Part shown: positions 16,601 to 25,986 of the stretch, in pieces
Layout of the letters: each line of letters opens with the position of its first letter
Numbering within the stretch: the stretch's first letter is position 1
NCBI GenBank assembly: GCA_942492125.1
Contig: CALODM010000035.1
Coordinates: forward strand, 124,001-188,000
Direction of reading: 5' to 3'
DNA: 64,000 nucleotides
From: BCD1 sp942492125
Lineage (GTDB): Bacteria; Bacteroidota; Bacteroidia; Chitinophagales; Saprospiraceae
Made by a program: the position numbers and the translations under genes
Notes under the pieces: model-generated
Seen by the model: the letters and a program-made list of their open reading frames with translations, nothing else
What the model was told of the DNA's origin: nothing
The model's database searches: none

Positions 16601-18304
16601 TCAAATTTCCTCCGGTGTCAGGATGATCTCGTCCACTGCAGCTCCCGAAGGAACCATGGGGAAAACATTATCCTCCTGTTCTACGCGAACATGTAAGAGA
16701 TAAGGTCCATCGTGGTTGAGCATTTCTGTTATGGCATCATTGAGTTCCTCTGGCCGGTCAATTACCCTTCCGGGTACGCCAAAACCTTTTGCAATCTGGA
16801 TAAAATCAGGATTGGTCAGTGCTACGGAGGAATACCGCTTGTCAAAAAACAATTGCTGCCACTGGCGGACCATGCCCAGGTAATTGTTGTCCAGCAGGAC
16901 AATCTTAACGCCAATCTCCCACTGGCTGCACATTCCGAGTTCCTGTATGGTCATTTGAAATCCTCCGTCACCGATAAAAGCGACAACCTCCTTTTCCGGA
17001 GCGGCCACCTTGGCTCCAAATGCAGCAGGCAATCCAAAACCCATGGTTCCGGCTCCTCCGGAGCTTACCCATTGATTGGGTCCCAGATAATCGTAATACC
17101 TGGCTGCGTACATTTGGTGTTGGCCTACATCCGTCACTACGATGGCCTGACCTTTGGTTGCTTTTGAGACCTCACGTACAACCATGCCCATTCGAAGGTG
17201 ATCATTTTCAGAAGGGTGTGTGTCCCGGTTAATTACTTTGTTTTCTTCTTCCACCTTAAAATCGGCGAAAGATTTCATCCATACGGGATAGGTCTTTTCA
17301 TCTACCAGGGGAAGCAATTGTTCCAATGCTTCTTTGGCATCTGCATGAATGGGGACATGTGCAAATACATTTTTGTTTATTTCTGACTGGTCGATCTCAA
17401 TATGTATGACTTTTGCCTGTTTGATATATTTCTCCAGATTTCCGGTCACGCGGTCATCAAAACGCATGCCGATGGCTATGATCAGGTCACTTCGGTTCTG
17501 GTTAATATTGGCCCCGTAATTTCCATGCATTCCCAACATGCCTACAAACAGGGGATGATCGGAGGGTAATGCACCTAATCCATGAATGGTAGCACCTACG
17601 GGGATTCCCGTTTTTTCAACAAAATCCTTGAAGACCTCCTGTGCATGGGCAATATGAATGCCATGACCGGCAAGTATCATAGGACGCTGGGCGTTATTGA
17701 TCAACAAGGCTGCTTCTGTAAGCGCCAGTTTTTCAGGAGCGGGTTTTGGGTGATAGCTCCTGATGACGGGATCAGGGGCATAACTAAATTCCAGCTTTTC
17801 CAATTGGGCATTTTTAGTGATATCGATGACTACGGGCCCTGGTCTTCCTGAATTAGCAATTCTAAAAGCTTTGGCAAAAACTTTCGGAATCTCATCTGCT
17901 CTGGTTACCTGGTAATTCCACTTGGTAACAGGCATCGTACAGTTGATTACATCCATTTCCTGAAATGCGTCAGACCCTAATAATTTGTCGAATACCTGTC
18001 CGGTAATACACACCAGGGGAGTGGAATCGAGTAATGCATCGCCAAGGCCGGTGACCAGGTTCATAGCACCGGGCCCCGATGTAGCCATACAAACGGCTGT
18101 TTTACGGCTCACCCGGGCGTAACCTTCCGCAGCATGAATGGCACCCTGTTCGTGTCTGGGTAAGATGTGTCTGATTCTGTCCGAGTAATGATATAGTTCA
18201 TCATAAACAGGCATGATGGCTCCTCCGGGATATCCAAAAATGGTATCAATTCCTTCGGCAATAAGACATTTCAATACGGCTTCGGCTCCGGTAATCTTTT
18301 CCAT
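16601..18304 (-). CDS. ilvB: Acetolactate synthase large (catalytic) subunit
   Basis: 567 residues. ThDP- and FAD-dependent condensation of two pyruvates, or pyruvate with 2-oxobutyrate, in branched-chain amino acid synthesis. N-terminal pyrimidine domain with GYPGGAIMPVYDEL and the catalytic glutamate in HEQGAIHAAEGYARV; central FAD domain; C-terminal ThDP/Mg motif GDGGFQMTIQELG ending at DNNYLGMVRQW. Normal length. In operon with ilvD upstream (27 bp to ilvB) and ilvN downstream. Confidence 0.96.
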   Translation of the reverse strand: MEKITGAEAVLKCLIAEGIDTIFGYPGGAIMPVYDELYHYSDRIRHILPRHEQGAIHAAEGYARVSRKTAVCMATSGPGAMNLVTGLGDALLDSTPLVCITGQVFDKLLGSDAFQEMDVINCTMPVTKWNYQVTRADEIPKVFAKAFRIANSGRPGPVVIDITKNAQLEKLEFSYAPDPVIRSYHPKPAPEKLALTEAALLINNAQRPMILAGHGIHIAHAQEVFKDFVEKTGIPVGATIHGLGALPSDHPLFVGMLGMHGNYGANINQNRSDLIIAIGMRFDDRVTGNLEKYIKQAKVIHIEIDQSEINKNVFAHVPIHADAKEALEQLLPLVDEKTYPVWMKSFADFKVEEENKVINRDTHPSENDHLRMGMVVREVSKATKGQAIVVTDVGQHQMYAARYYDYLGPNQWVSSGGAGTMGFGLPAAFGAKVAAPEKEVVAFIGDGGFQMTIQELGMCSQWEIGVKIVLLDNNYLGMVRQWQQLFFDKRYSSVALTNPDFIQIAKGFGVPGRVIDRPEELNDAITEMLNHDGPYLLHVRVEQEDNVFPMVPSGAAVDEIILTPEEI

Positions 18305-18331
18305 GTGTCTACTTGTTAGGTGGTTTTAATT

Positions 18332-20008
18332 TTAAATCTCATCAGTTACACAACCTTCACTGGCCGATGAAACTGTTTTTGCATATTTTCTCAGTAAACC
18401 ATTGGCTGCATTGATGGCCGGTTCTGACCATTCGGCGCGGCGTTTGGCGATTTCTGCTTCCGAAATGTCAGCATGCAGTCGGTTGTTTTGAGCATCAATA
18501 GTAATGGTATCTCCATCCTTAAGCAATCCGATCAGGCCGCCATTTTGAGCTTCCGGTGTGATATGGCCTACAACAAACCCATGAGTGCCACCTGAAAACC
18601 TTCCGTCCGTGATCAAGGCTACTTCATCTCCCAAACCTTGTCCCATTATGGCTGAAGTCGGCTTCAGCATTTCCGGCATTCCGGGAGCACCCCGTGGTCC
18701 TGAATAGCGGATCACGATTACTTCTCCGGGTTTGATCTTTTTCTGGCTGATGGCCTCATTGCAGGCATCTTCGCTCTCAAATACATGAGCAGGACCGGTA
18801 AACAACTCTCCTTCTTTTCCTGTAATTTTGGCCACAGCTCCTTCTTCAGCAAGATTCCCAAACAGGATTTGGAGATGTCCGGTTTCCTTAATCGGGTTAT
18901 CAAAAGGACGAATGATATCCTGGCCTTCCTTTAGTGGTTTTACGGCTTGCAGGTTTTCAGCAACAGTCTTTCCCGTTACGGTCATACAGTCACCGTGGAG
19001 GTATCCTGCCTCAAGCATAAGTTTCATAACAGCGGGCACACCTCCTATTTTGAAAAGATCTTCCATAACATATTTCCCACTGGGTTTGAGATCTGCCAGA
19101 AAGGGAGTTTTATCACTGATGCGCTGAAAATCATTAATGGTTATATCAACTCCTACGGATTTGGCCATGGCGATAATATGTAAAACGGCATTGGTTGAGC
19201 CGCCCAAAACCATGATCATCGTTATGGCATTTTCAAATGCCTTTTTCGTCATGATATCTCTTGGCTTGATATCTTTTTCCAGCAAATGCCTTATGGCGTG
19301 TCCGGTATTTAAACAATCTATTTGTTTTTCCGGGCTGGTAGCAGGATAGGAAGAGTTGAAGGGAAGGCTCATGCCCATCGCTTCTATGGCCGTGGCCATT
19401 GTATTGGCGGTGTACATCCCTCCGCAGGCTCCGGGTCCGGGGATGGCATTTTTAACTACTCCTTTAAAGTCTTCTTCATCAATGGAACCAGCGTTTTTTT
19501 GACCTAAAGCCTCAAAAGCAGATACGATGTCCAACTTTTGATCGTGGTAACATCCGGGACTTATGGTACCTCCATACAGGAGGATGGCTGGTCTGTTAAG
19601 CCGCCCTAAGGCTATCATTGCACCTGGCATATTTTTATCACAACCAACTACCGCTATAATTCCATCATACCATTGTGCTGAAGCCACCGTTTCAATGGAA
19701 TCGGCAATGATATCTCTGGAAGGTAATGAAAACCGCATGCCGGAGGTCCCCATAGACATGCCGTCACTAACGCCAATGGTGTGAAAAATGAGTCCTATAA
19801 GGTCGTTTTGCAGGACGCCTTCCTTTACCGTTTTGGCTAAATCGTTAAGGTGCATATTGCAGGTGTTGCCTTCCCATCCTGTACTGACAATTCCGATTTG
19901 AGCCTTATCGAAATCTTCATCTTTGAGTCCGATACCATAGAGCATGGCCTGTGCGGCGGGTTGACTGTCGTCCTGGGTAATTCTTTTGCTGTACTTGTTT
20001 AATTCCAT
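18332..20008 (-). CDS. ilvD: Dihydroxy-acid dehydratase
   Basis: 558 residues from the ATG at 20008 (MELNKYSKRITQDDSQPAAQ), which matches the family start; a longer in-frame version from 20068 would add 20 unlikely residues. Dehydrates 2,3-dihydroxy-isovalerate/methylvalerate to the 2-keto acids. Iron-sulfur cysteines are visible in GCDKNMPGAM and GPGACGGMYTANTMA. First gene of the ilv operon; a TAnnTTTG-type element lies 80 bp upstream. Confidence 0.96.
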   Translation of the reverse strand: MELNKYSKRITQDDSQPAAQAMLYGIGLKDEDFDKAQIGIVSTGWEGNTCNMHLNDLAKTVKEGVLQNDLIGLIFHTIGVSDGMSMGTSGMRFSLPSRDIIADSIETVASAQWYDGIIAVVGCDKNMPGAMIALGRLNRPAILLYGGTISPGCYHDQKLDIVSAFEALGQKNAGSIDEEDFKGVVKNAIPGPGACGGMYTANTMATAIEAMGMSLPFNSSYPATSPEKQIDCLNTGHAIRHLLEKDIKPRDIMTKKAFENAITMIMVLGGSTNAVLHIIAMAKSVGVDITINDFQRISDKTPFLADLKPSGKYVMEDLFKIGGVPAVMKLMLEAGYLHGDCMTVTGKTVAENLQAVKPLKEGQDIIRPFDNPIKETGHLQILFGNLAEEGAVAKITGKEGELFTGPAHVFESEDACNEAISQKKIKPGEVIVIRYSGPRGAPGMPEMLKPTSAIMGQGLGDEVALITDGRFSGGTHGFVVGHITPEAQNGGLIGLLKDGDTITIDAQNNRLHADISEAEIAKRRAEWSEPAINAANGLLRKYAKTVSSASEGCVTDEI

Positions 20009-20087
20009 TGAGACCTGATTTGTATATACGAAATCAGGTTTGAGGTGGGAAAAGAAATCCAGCCGCAAACCTGAAACAGTAAAGCTA

Positions 20088-20095
20088 CAAAGGTA
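20088..20095 (-). promoter_or_regulatory. Possible -7 element of the ilvDBN promoter
   Basis: Minus-strand TACCTTTG matches TAnnTTTG. No TTG is present at the expected -33 distance, so only half of the consensus is seen. It would give a leader of about 70 nt before ilvD. Confidence 0.4.
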
Positions 20096-20279
20096 TTATT
20101 CCACCATTTTGTTTTTAGTGGAAAATATGCCGATGTTACGATGCAAAATTGAGGGGTATTGGGTGTAATCTTTTGATTAACAGCTGTATATGATTCTCAT
20201 CCTTACAAGATGAATATGGAGTTAAAGCCCTCTCAGCACGTGGGTAGTGATCTGCCTGAAAGGATTCATACTCCCAGGA

Positions 20280-20975
20280 TTACTGGTAATTAAATCTTAG
20301 ACCGATTCGGAGGCCGATGTATATCTGAGTGAGAGTTGTTTCATCTTGGGGATAATCCCATTCTTTAATACCGACATCAATTGTCGAAATATCTTTCCAG
20401 TCAATGGCAGGGTAGTGGCGCAACATGGCCATCGGGGTAATCGTCAGTAAATCGGAAACTCCAAAATCAATACCAGCACCAGCACCGATACTAAAAGTGA
20501 ATGCCTGGTTTTGAAAGGCAGCGCCTTCGCTTTCAAGTTTATTGCTGAAATAGCTTATCCCCGGGGAAATCCGGATAAAAAATCCTTTTTGAAGTTCAGG
20601 TCCTCTCTTGGAAAATGTGGGGCAATTGCAATCCCCTTTAAAATCAAAAATATAAAAGTTGGTATTGGCGAAAAAGCTGATCATGGTTGAATTGAGATCG
20701 AAATTCAATGGGTCGTAAAAATAATTACTTTGGTTACTTTGGTAGTTGATTTCCGGCATGAATTCAACCCTGTGGTTGGGTAATCTAAACCAATAGTCCA
20801 AACCGAAACTTAATCCATTATCAAAAAAGTCATGAATCACGTCATTGATATTATCCCCATTGGTGATCTTCCAATTACGGGCGTCATTGAAGTTGTAACC
20901 ACCATTAAGGCCAATTTGACCAAACATTTGGGTGGTGAAAAAAACAATTCCAATAATCATGATCAGCCTTTGCAT
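20280..20975 (-). CDS. Predicted outer membrane beta-barrel protein
   Basis: 231 residues with a signal peptide (MQRLIMIIGIVFFTTQMFGQ) and alternating aromatic/hydrophobic strands ending in TQIYIGLRIGLRFNY, a typical barrel end with a C-terminal aromatic. A short Cys pair CNCPTF lies mid-protein. No family that I can name with certainty; similar in build to the next gene. Function unknown. Confidence 0.7.
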   Translation of the reverse strand: MQRLIMIIGIVFFTTQMFGQIGLNGGYNFNDARNWKITNGDNINDVIHDFFDNGLSFGLDYWFRLPNHRVEFMPEINYQSNQSNYFYDPLNFDLNSTMISFFANTNFYIFDFKGDCNCPTFSKRGPELQKGFFIRISPGISYFSNKLESEGAAFQNQAFTFSIGAGAGIDFGVSDLLTITPMAMLRHYPAIDWKDISTIDVGIKEWDYPQDETTLTQIYIGLRIGLRFNYQ

Positions 20976-21027
20976 AACTTTTTGTTTTTTAAGTTTTTAT
21001 GAAAGCTCCAAAAAACACGGAGCGCTA

Positions 21028-21738
21028 CTAGTCAACTCTGTCATATCCGCCCAAAGAAAAGCTTGTACGGATGCCGAGAGAGTAAATACTTCTGTTGAGG
21101 TCTCCACGTTTAAGGATTCCTTTTATCCACATGACGAATACAGGTTCGAGGGTGACAGCCATACCATTGGCAAGCGTTCTCTTCCATCCAAAACCTGTTT
21201 GAAAGGCATAATTCACCCGGCGAAAATCATTGATATCCGGTTCCTTTATATCCTCCCTGAATTTTGATTCCCTGGTATAAAAGAGGGTTGAGTTTTTATT
21301 CTGCAGGTTATAACTCAGGGCTGTTCCCAGGTTAAAATAGATAGCATTTTTATCATCAGGCCGCTGAATAAACTGAATGATAACCGGTATTTCGATATTC
21401 CTGTTTTCATAAACAAAACGTTGGTGAGTATAGTTTTGGGAAAGAGGGTCGTCCGGCAATATGATGTTTTTAATACTTCGGTATCCAGTACTCATATAGT
21501 TGAAACCAAGATAAAGGCCTATCTTTTCGTTTTGCCAATTGGCAAATACACCGGCAGCGTAGGAGGGGCGTGCCGTTTCCATACTGTCAATAGTTACGAT
21601 TTCTTCTTCTGAATAAATTCCCAGGGCGATGAGCCTTCTGTTGGAAAAATTAGGGTGAACGCTAACGCCCCACTCAAAACTTTGTCCGAAGGAAGCGATG
21701 GAAAATAGCAGGAAAAAGAGGCTTAGTACTTTATTCAT
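21028..21738 (-). CDS. Predicted outer membrane beta-barrel protein (PorT-like size and build)
   Basis: 236 residues. The signal peptide MNKVLSLFFLLFSIASFGQS is followed by barrel strands (FEWGVSVHPNFSNRR, KIGLYLGFNYMSTGYRS, NRSIYSLGIRTSFSLGG). It resembles the outer-membrane beta-barrel domain group in Bacteroidota. 52 bp upstream of the preceding barrel gene in the same direction, so the two may be co-expressed. A chance TTATCCACA occurs inside it at 21123-21131. Confidence 0.7.
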   Translation of the reverse strand: MNKVLSLFFLLFSIASFGQSFEWGVSVHPNFSNRRLIALGIYSEEEIVTIDSMETARPSYAAGVFANWQNEKIGLYLGFNYMSTGYRSIKNIILPDDPLSQNYTHQRFVYENRNIEIPVIIQFIQRPDDKNAIYFNLGTALSYNLQNKNSTLFYTRESKFREDIKEPDINDFRRVNYAFQTGFGWKRTLANGMAVTLEPVFVMWIKGILKRGDLNRSIYSLGIRTSFSLGGYDRVD

Positions 21739-21782
21739 TTACGGTCTTACTTTTTAAAGCGCAAAATTAAATAACGAAATTT

Positions 21783-22373
21783 TTACCGGCTTATTGGAAT
21801 GGAAAGTGTCATACCGATTACAGGTTGATTGGTTTGCGGGAGAAAATCAACCGTAGGTCTCAGTTCAAAGCTTAAATCTTCATCCATATCAAAGGTCCGC
21901 AAATGTGCATCTACAAAGGCTTCCGTGCCTTGTAAGAGGTATATGGCAAAGGTGGCCAGGTAGGCTTGTTGCATATATTTGTTGGCCAGATCACGCCGAA
22001 TTTTAAGGGTGGTTGTAGACAATCCAAATGGAGTGAATTCATGGGTTTCTCCGGCTCTTGCCAAATTCAGGGCCGCTCTATACCTCAGGTAAAAGTCTCT
22101 GTTATAATCGACAATCAGCACACCGGCAGTTAAGGCTCCATAAACCAGAGGCAGTTTCCACCATCTTCTGTTATACACCTGTCCACCCCCGGGAATGATA
22201 GCAAAAAGAATGGCTTTCTTGGGATTCGGCCAATCAGAAACCTTTTGTTTTTTATCCAGTTCAAGTCTGGGCTCCGGCAGTGAAGCCGTTTTCAGACTAT
22301 CGGCTTGCTGACAAAAAACCGTCATTCCGAAAAGCAACAGGCTACAAGTGAATAAAAGTTTTTTCATAGTCAT
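21783..22373 (-). CDS. DUF5683-type membrane protein
   Basis: About 196 residues from 22373 (MTMKKLLFTCSLLLFGMTVF), or two residues shorter from 22367. Signal peptide, then KKAILFAIIPGGGQVYNRRWWKLPLVYG, the conserved segment seen in DUF5683 proteins, plus a second hydrophobic segment. In many Bacteroidota this gene follows parA-parB, as here. Molecular function is not known. Confidence 0.8.
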   Translation of the reverse strand: MTMKKLLFTCSLLLFGMTVFCQQADSLKTASLPEPRLELDKKQKVSDWPNPKKAILFAIIPGGGQVYNRRWWKLPLVYGALTAGVLIVDYNRDFYLRYRAALNLARAGETHEFTPFGLSTTTLKIRRDLANKYMQQAYLATFAIYLLQGTEAFVDAHLRTFDMDEDLSFELRPTVDFLPQTNQPVIGMTLSIPISR

Positions 22374-22441
22374 TGAACGGTAATCGGGAGTTTGCCATGT
22401 TGCGGAAAGCAACAGTTTAACGAAAATTTAAGAAAGTCTGG

Positions 22442-23401
22442 TTATTGTTCAACCCTTTTGAAATATTCATTGAGTTCATCCGTGTTTTTGAAAGCGATGA
22501 CGATCCGACCACTGCCTTTTTCTTTGTCGGATACCTCTATTTTAACTTTAATGGTACCAAAGAAAGCTTTAAAGTCATCCAAAACAGCCTTGTAATCTTG
22601 TCCGGCATCTTTCGTTTTTTTGACTGTTTTGGTGGCTGTTGTGTATTTTTTAGCTTCTTTTTCGGCATCTCTTACCGATAGTTTGTTTTCCAGAATTTTG
22701 TCAAGTAATTGCTTTTGAAGCAATTTGTCCTGAATTCCTGCGATAGCCCGGGCGTGCCCCATGGACAGAGAACCATCTTTAAGTGCTTCGATCACTCCAA
22801 TGTGAAGGTCTAGCAAGCGCAGATAGTTGGTGATGGTACTCCTTTTTTTACCGACCCGCTTGGAAAGTTCAAGGTCCGTGAGATTACATTCTTCTTTGAG
22901 GCGGTAATAACTAACTGCTACCTCAAATGGGTTGAGGTCCTGGCGTTGTATATTTTCTATCAGTGCCATTTCCAGGATGGTCTGATCGTTGGCGATGCGG
23001 ATATAAGCCGGGATTTCCTCCAGTCCGGCAAGTTGTGAGGCACGGTACCTTCTTTCTCCGGAAATGATCTGGAATTCATGATCATTGAACCTTCTTACCG
23101 TAATGGGTTGAATCAGCCCGTGAACTTTGATGGATGCTGCAAGTTCCTCCAGGGATTCCTGATCAAAATCCTTTCTGGGTTGTCCGGGATTGGCCTCGAT
23201 CTCTTTGATGGGAATCATGGCAAAATGCTGTGAGAATTCCTTGACTATTCTCGCAGGGTCTTTTTTGATCTCTTCGTCAATATTCTTGGGAATGATGGCA
23301 TGAATACCACCACCGCTGCTTCCTGAAAAGCGGTTTTGAATGCTTGAGCGAAGTTGATCTTTACTGACTTTAGTGGTTTTTTTAGTTATCTTTTTAGCCA
23401 T
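22442..23401 (-). CDS. parB: Chromosome partitioning protein ParB
   Basis: 319 residues. N-terminal ParB/CTPase domain with IKEIEANPGQPRKDFD and SGERRYRASQLAGLEE, the GERRxRA nucleotide-binding motif; central HTH (CNLTDLELSKRVGKKRSTIT); C-terminal dimerisation region. It binds parS and spreads as a CTP-dependent clamp near the origin. Downstream of parA, upstream of DUF5683, about 8 kb from the candidate origin. No convincing parS was found in the window. Confidence 0.96.
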   Translation of the reverse strand: MAKKITKKTTKVSKDQLRSSIQNRFSGSSGGGIHAIIPKNIDEEIKKDPARIVKEFSQHFAMIPIKEIEANPGQPRKDFDQESLEELAASIKVHGLIQPITVRRFNDHEFQIISGERRYRASQLAGLEEIPAYIRIANDQTILEMALIENIQRQDLNPFEVAVSYYRLKEECNLTDLELSKRVGKKRSTITNYLRLLDLHIGVIEALKDGSLSMGHARAIAGIQDKLLQKQLLDKILENKLSVRDAEKEAKKYTTATKTVKKTKDAGQDYKAVLDDFKAFFGTIKVKIEVSDKEKGSGRIVIAFKNTDELNEYFKRVEQ

Positions 23402-23487
23402 TTTCCGGTTGCTTTTTAAGATTTTCTGGTTACTGATCCCTAGCGGGGCAAAGGTTGTGGGGCAGACTTCAGCTTCGTAAATGTTGC

Positions 23488-24274
23488 TTACATATTCGCC
23501 TCAACGGTGTCCTGGTTCTTTTCAAGAAATTCTATTGCGAGATTCAGAAAATTAATACTGCCTTTGGATCCCGCATTGATCATAATGGCAGGCATGTGCA
23601 TGTTGGGAGCCTCCCCAATTTTTGAGTTGCGGTGAATAATGGTATCAAAAACCTGATCTCCAAAGATGTCCCTGATCTCTGCAATGATCACATTTGCCAA
23701 TCTTAGCCGTTTGTCGTACATCGAGAGTAAAATACCTTCGATTTTGAGGGTAGGATTTAACTGCTTTTGGACAAGGGCAATACTGTCCTGCAGTTTGGCT
23801 AATCCTTCCAGCGCAAAATATTCACACTGTACCGGCACGAGTACAGAATCCGCTGCGGTCAAGGCGTTTAAAGTGATCAGACCCAGAGAAGGCAGACAAT
23901 CAATGAATACATAGTCATAATCATCCTTTACGGCAGTAACGATATTTCTAAGTATAAATTCACGATCTGGCATACCCGCCAATTCGATTTCTGCTCCCAA
24001 CAAGATCAATGCTCGATGGCATAATATGCAGATTGGGGGTTTCTGTTTCATATATGGCCTCTTCTGGATCCAGGCCGTTTATAAGACAATCGTAAATATT
24101 GGTGTCAACATCTTCTTCCATAGCACCTACACCGGAGGAAGCATTGGCTTGTGGATCTGCATCTATGAGCAAGATCTTTTTTTCTAATACAGCAAGACTC
24201 GCAGCCAGGTTGATAGCTGTGGTGGTTTTGCCGACGCCTCCTTTTTGGTTAGCGATGGTCACTACTTTTCCCAT
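23488..24274 (-). CDS. parA: Chromosome partitioning ATPase ParA (Soj), frame interrupted
   Basis: Starts MGKVVTIANQKGGVGKTTTA, the deviant Walker A motif, followed by LLIDADPQANASSG. The frame breaks after SSIDLVG and resumes as AEIELAGMPDREFILRN, then DYVFIDCLPSLGLITLNAL. One extra C in the plus-strand CCC at 23996-23998 accounts for the shift; corrected length is about 262 residues, normal for Soj. ATP-dependent partner of ParB in origin segregation. Loss of such a gene is unlikely, so a base-call error is the simplest explanation. Confidence 0.9.
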
Positions 24275-24286
24275 GGTGTTCTTTTG

Positions 24287-24322
24287 TTAATTACGAATTA
24301 CGAAATATTTTATTACGAATTG
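24287..24322. repeat. Intergenic AATTCGTAATT-type repeat, copy 1
   Basis: Contains TTAATTACGAATTACGAAAT and a further ATTACGAATTG. The same core (AATTCGTAATT in the other orientation) recurs at 55.3 and 61.9-62.0 kb. Confidence 0.5.
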
Positions 24323-24429
24323 TTTTGGTCAGGAAAATACCAATTCAATACTTTACATCACTTAGGCAATTCATCAAACCTGAGGGAAAGCGTAAAGCAA
24401 TCGACCTTCAAAAATAATCAAATGACTAT

Positions 24430-25111
24430 TTATACATCGGCGCTTTCTCCGACCGGCAGCAAAATTAATTCTTTTCCGGTATCTTCAAAAGCTTTTTTCG
24501 CAGCATCCTTATCGATGACGATATATCCGAAGGTATCGTAGTGACAACCAACGATTTTTTTGCAGGCTACAAAATCAGCAGCCATACAGGCTTCCTGGAT
24601 ATCCATGGTAAAATTGTCACCAATAGGCATGATGGCAAAATCCAGTTTTGGACACAACATCGGAATGAGTTTCATGTCCATTGTCACGGCTGTATCGCCT
24701 GCAAAATAGAAACAGTTGTTATCATCCCAAATCACAAAACCTCCCGGATTACCGCCATAGGTACCGTCAGGTAGAACACTGGAATGAATGGCATTTACGT
24801 ATTTTACAGTTCCAAAATCGAATGACCACTTTCCCCGTGATTCATAGGATGGCCCTTGAAGCCCTTTTTGTTCGAACCAGGATACGATTTCGAAATTTGA
24901 AATGACCTTGGCTCCCGTTCCTTTTCCCAATGGCTTCCACTTCGGCGACGTGATCGCCATGACCATGAGAAACCAGAATGTAATCAGCCGGAATTTTGTC
25001 AATATCAATATGTTTAGCGAGTTCATTACCGGTGATGAACGGATCGAACAGCAAATTTTTGCCATTCATTTCAATTCCAAAACATGCATGACCGTAATAA
25101 GTGATTTTCAT
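24430..25111 (-). CDS. Metal-dependent hydrolase, metallo-beta-lactamase fold (UPF0173-type), frame interrupted
   Basis: Starts MKITYYGHACFGIEMNGKNL, then VSHGHGDHVAE, the HxHxDH zinc motif. The frame breaks after VEAIG and resumes at GTGAKVISNFEIVSWFEQKG, followed by YFAGDTAV (metal aspartate) and GCHYDTFGYI (metal histidine). A surplus T in TTTT at 24922-24925 explains it; corrected length is ~226 residues, normal for the family. The cytoplasmic substrate is unknown in this family. Confidence 0.85.
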
Positions 25112-25296
25112 AATACTATTTTTTTCATAATACCCTTTGTTTTCTACCCAATACAGCTTCTTTTCTGAAAGTAAAATTTAATCCCTTTACCCCAAATTTA
25201 ATAAAAAATATCGTCCTTTGAGGTTTACTTTTGAACATTATTGAGGGAAAGACCATTTAATTTATGTTCCTAACGAGATAAAAAAAAAATCAAGTA

Positions 25297-25841
25297 ATGA
25301 TTACAGTAATTTCTGGTTCAAACAGAAAATTCAACAGGACATTGGCTTTTGCCAAAATATATGTTGAAGACTTAGAAAGATACTACTGAAGAAGAAATAG
25401 TTCTTTTCGATATGTCAGAAATGCCCCTTGACTGGATGCATGATGCCATGTATAATGTAGAATAAACAAACGGAAAGTCTAGCAGCTCTGCAGGACAAGT
25501 ATATTGTTTCTGCCCAAAAGTTTGTTTTTGTAACCCCTGAGTACAATGGCAGTTACCCCGGTGTTGTGAAATTGTTTATAGATGGCGTGTCTGTGCGTAA
25601 TTATTCAGATAATTTCAAAAACAAAAAAGCTGCCCTGGTCGGTGTTGCTTCCGGGAGGGCAGGTAACTTAAGGGGGATGGACCACCTGGCCGATTCCCTG
25701 AATCATATGGGGGCAATTACCTTGCCTAACAGAATGCCTTATTCCGGTGTTTCCGACCTTATGGACAAAAACGGGAATGTGGTTGATGAGGATACCATCA
25801 AAACCATTCGCAAGCACGTTAAAGAGTTCGTCAAGTTTTGA
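25297..25841 (+). CDS. NAD(P)H-dependent FMN reductase (flavodoxin fold), frame interrupted
   Basis: The start MITVISGSNRKFNRTLAFAK shows the SGSxR phosphate loop of the NADPH-dependent FMN reductase family. Two single-base shifts follow, near 25380 (after EDLER) and near 25463 (after MYNVE); the restored frame reads KFVFVTPEYNGSYPGVVKLF, the family's PEYN motif, and ends HVKEFVKF. About 180 residues when corrected. It reduces free flavins or quinones with NAD(P)H. Both breaks occur within 90 bp, in the poorly resolved part of the window. Confidence 0.8.
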
Positions 25842-25931
25842 TTCATTCGTAACTGGGAAGCTAAAACGAATATTATTTTCTATATACTTCGGCAGATACC
25901 TTCCAAAGGAATGGAAGCTTATATTTGAAAA

Positions 25932-25966
25932 AAAATAGGGCCTAATCAGAAATTAGCCCCTATTTT
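25932..25966. terminator. Bidirectional intrinsic terminator
   Basis: AAAATAGGG(C)CTAAT pairs with ATTAG(C)CCCTATTTT between the convergent FMN reductase and tyrS. Confidence 0.75.
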
Positions 25967-25986
25967 GTGTCAATAAGTATTTAAAG

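Noticed and set aside
21123..21131. Isolated TTATCCACA in an outer membrane barrel gene
   Set aside because: Single box within coding DNA, no cluster and no strand switch; chance match.
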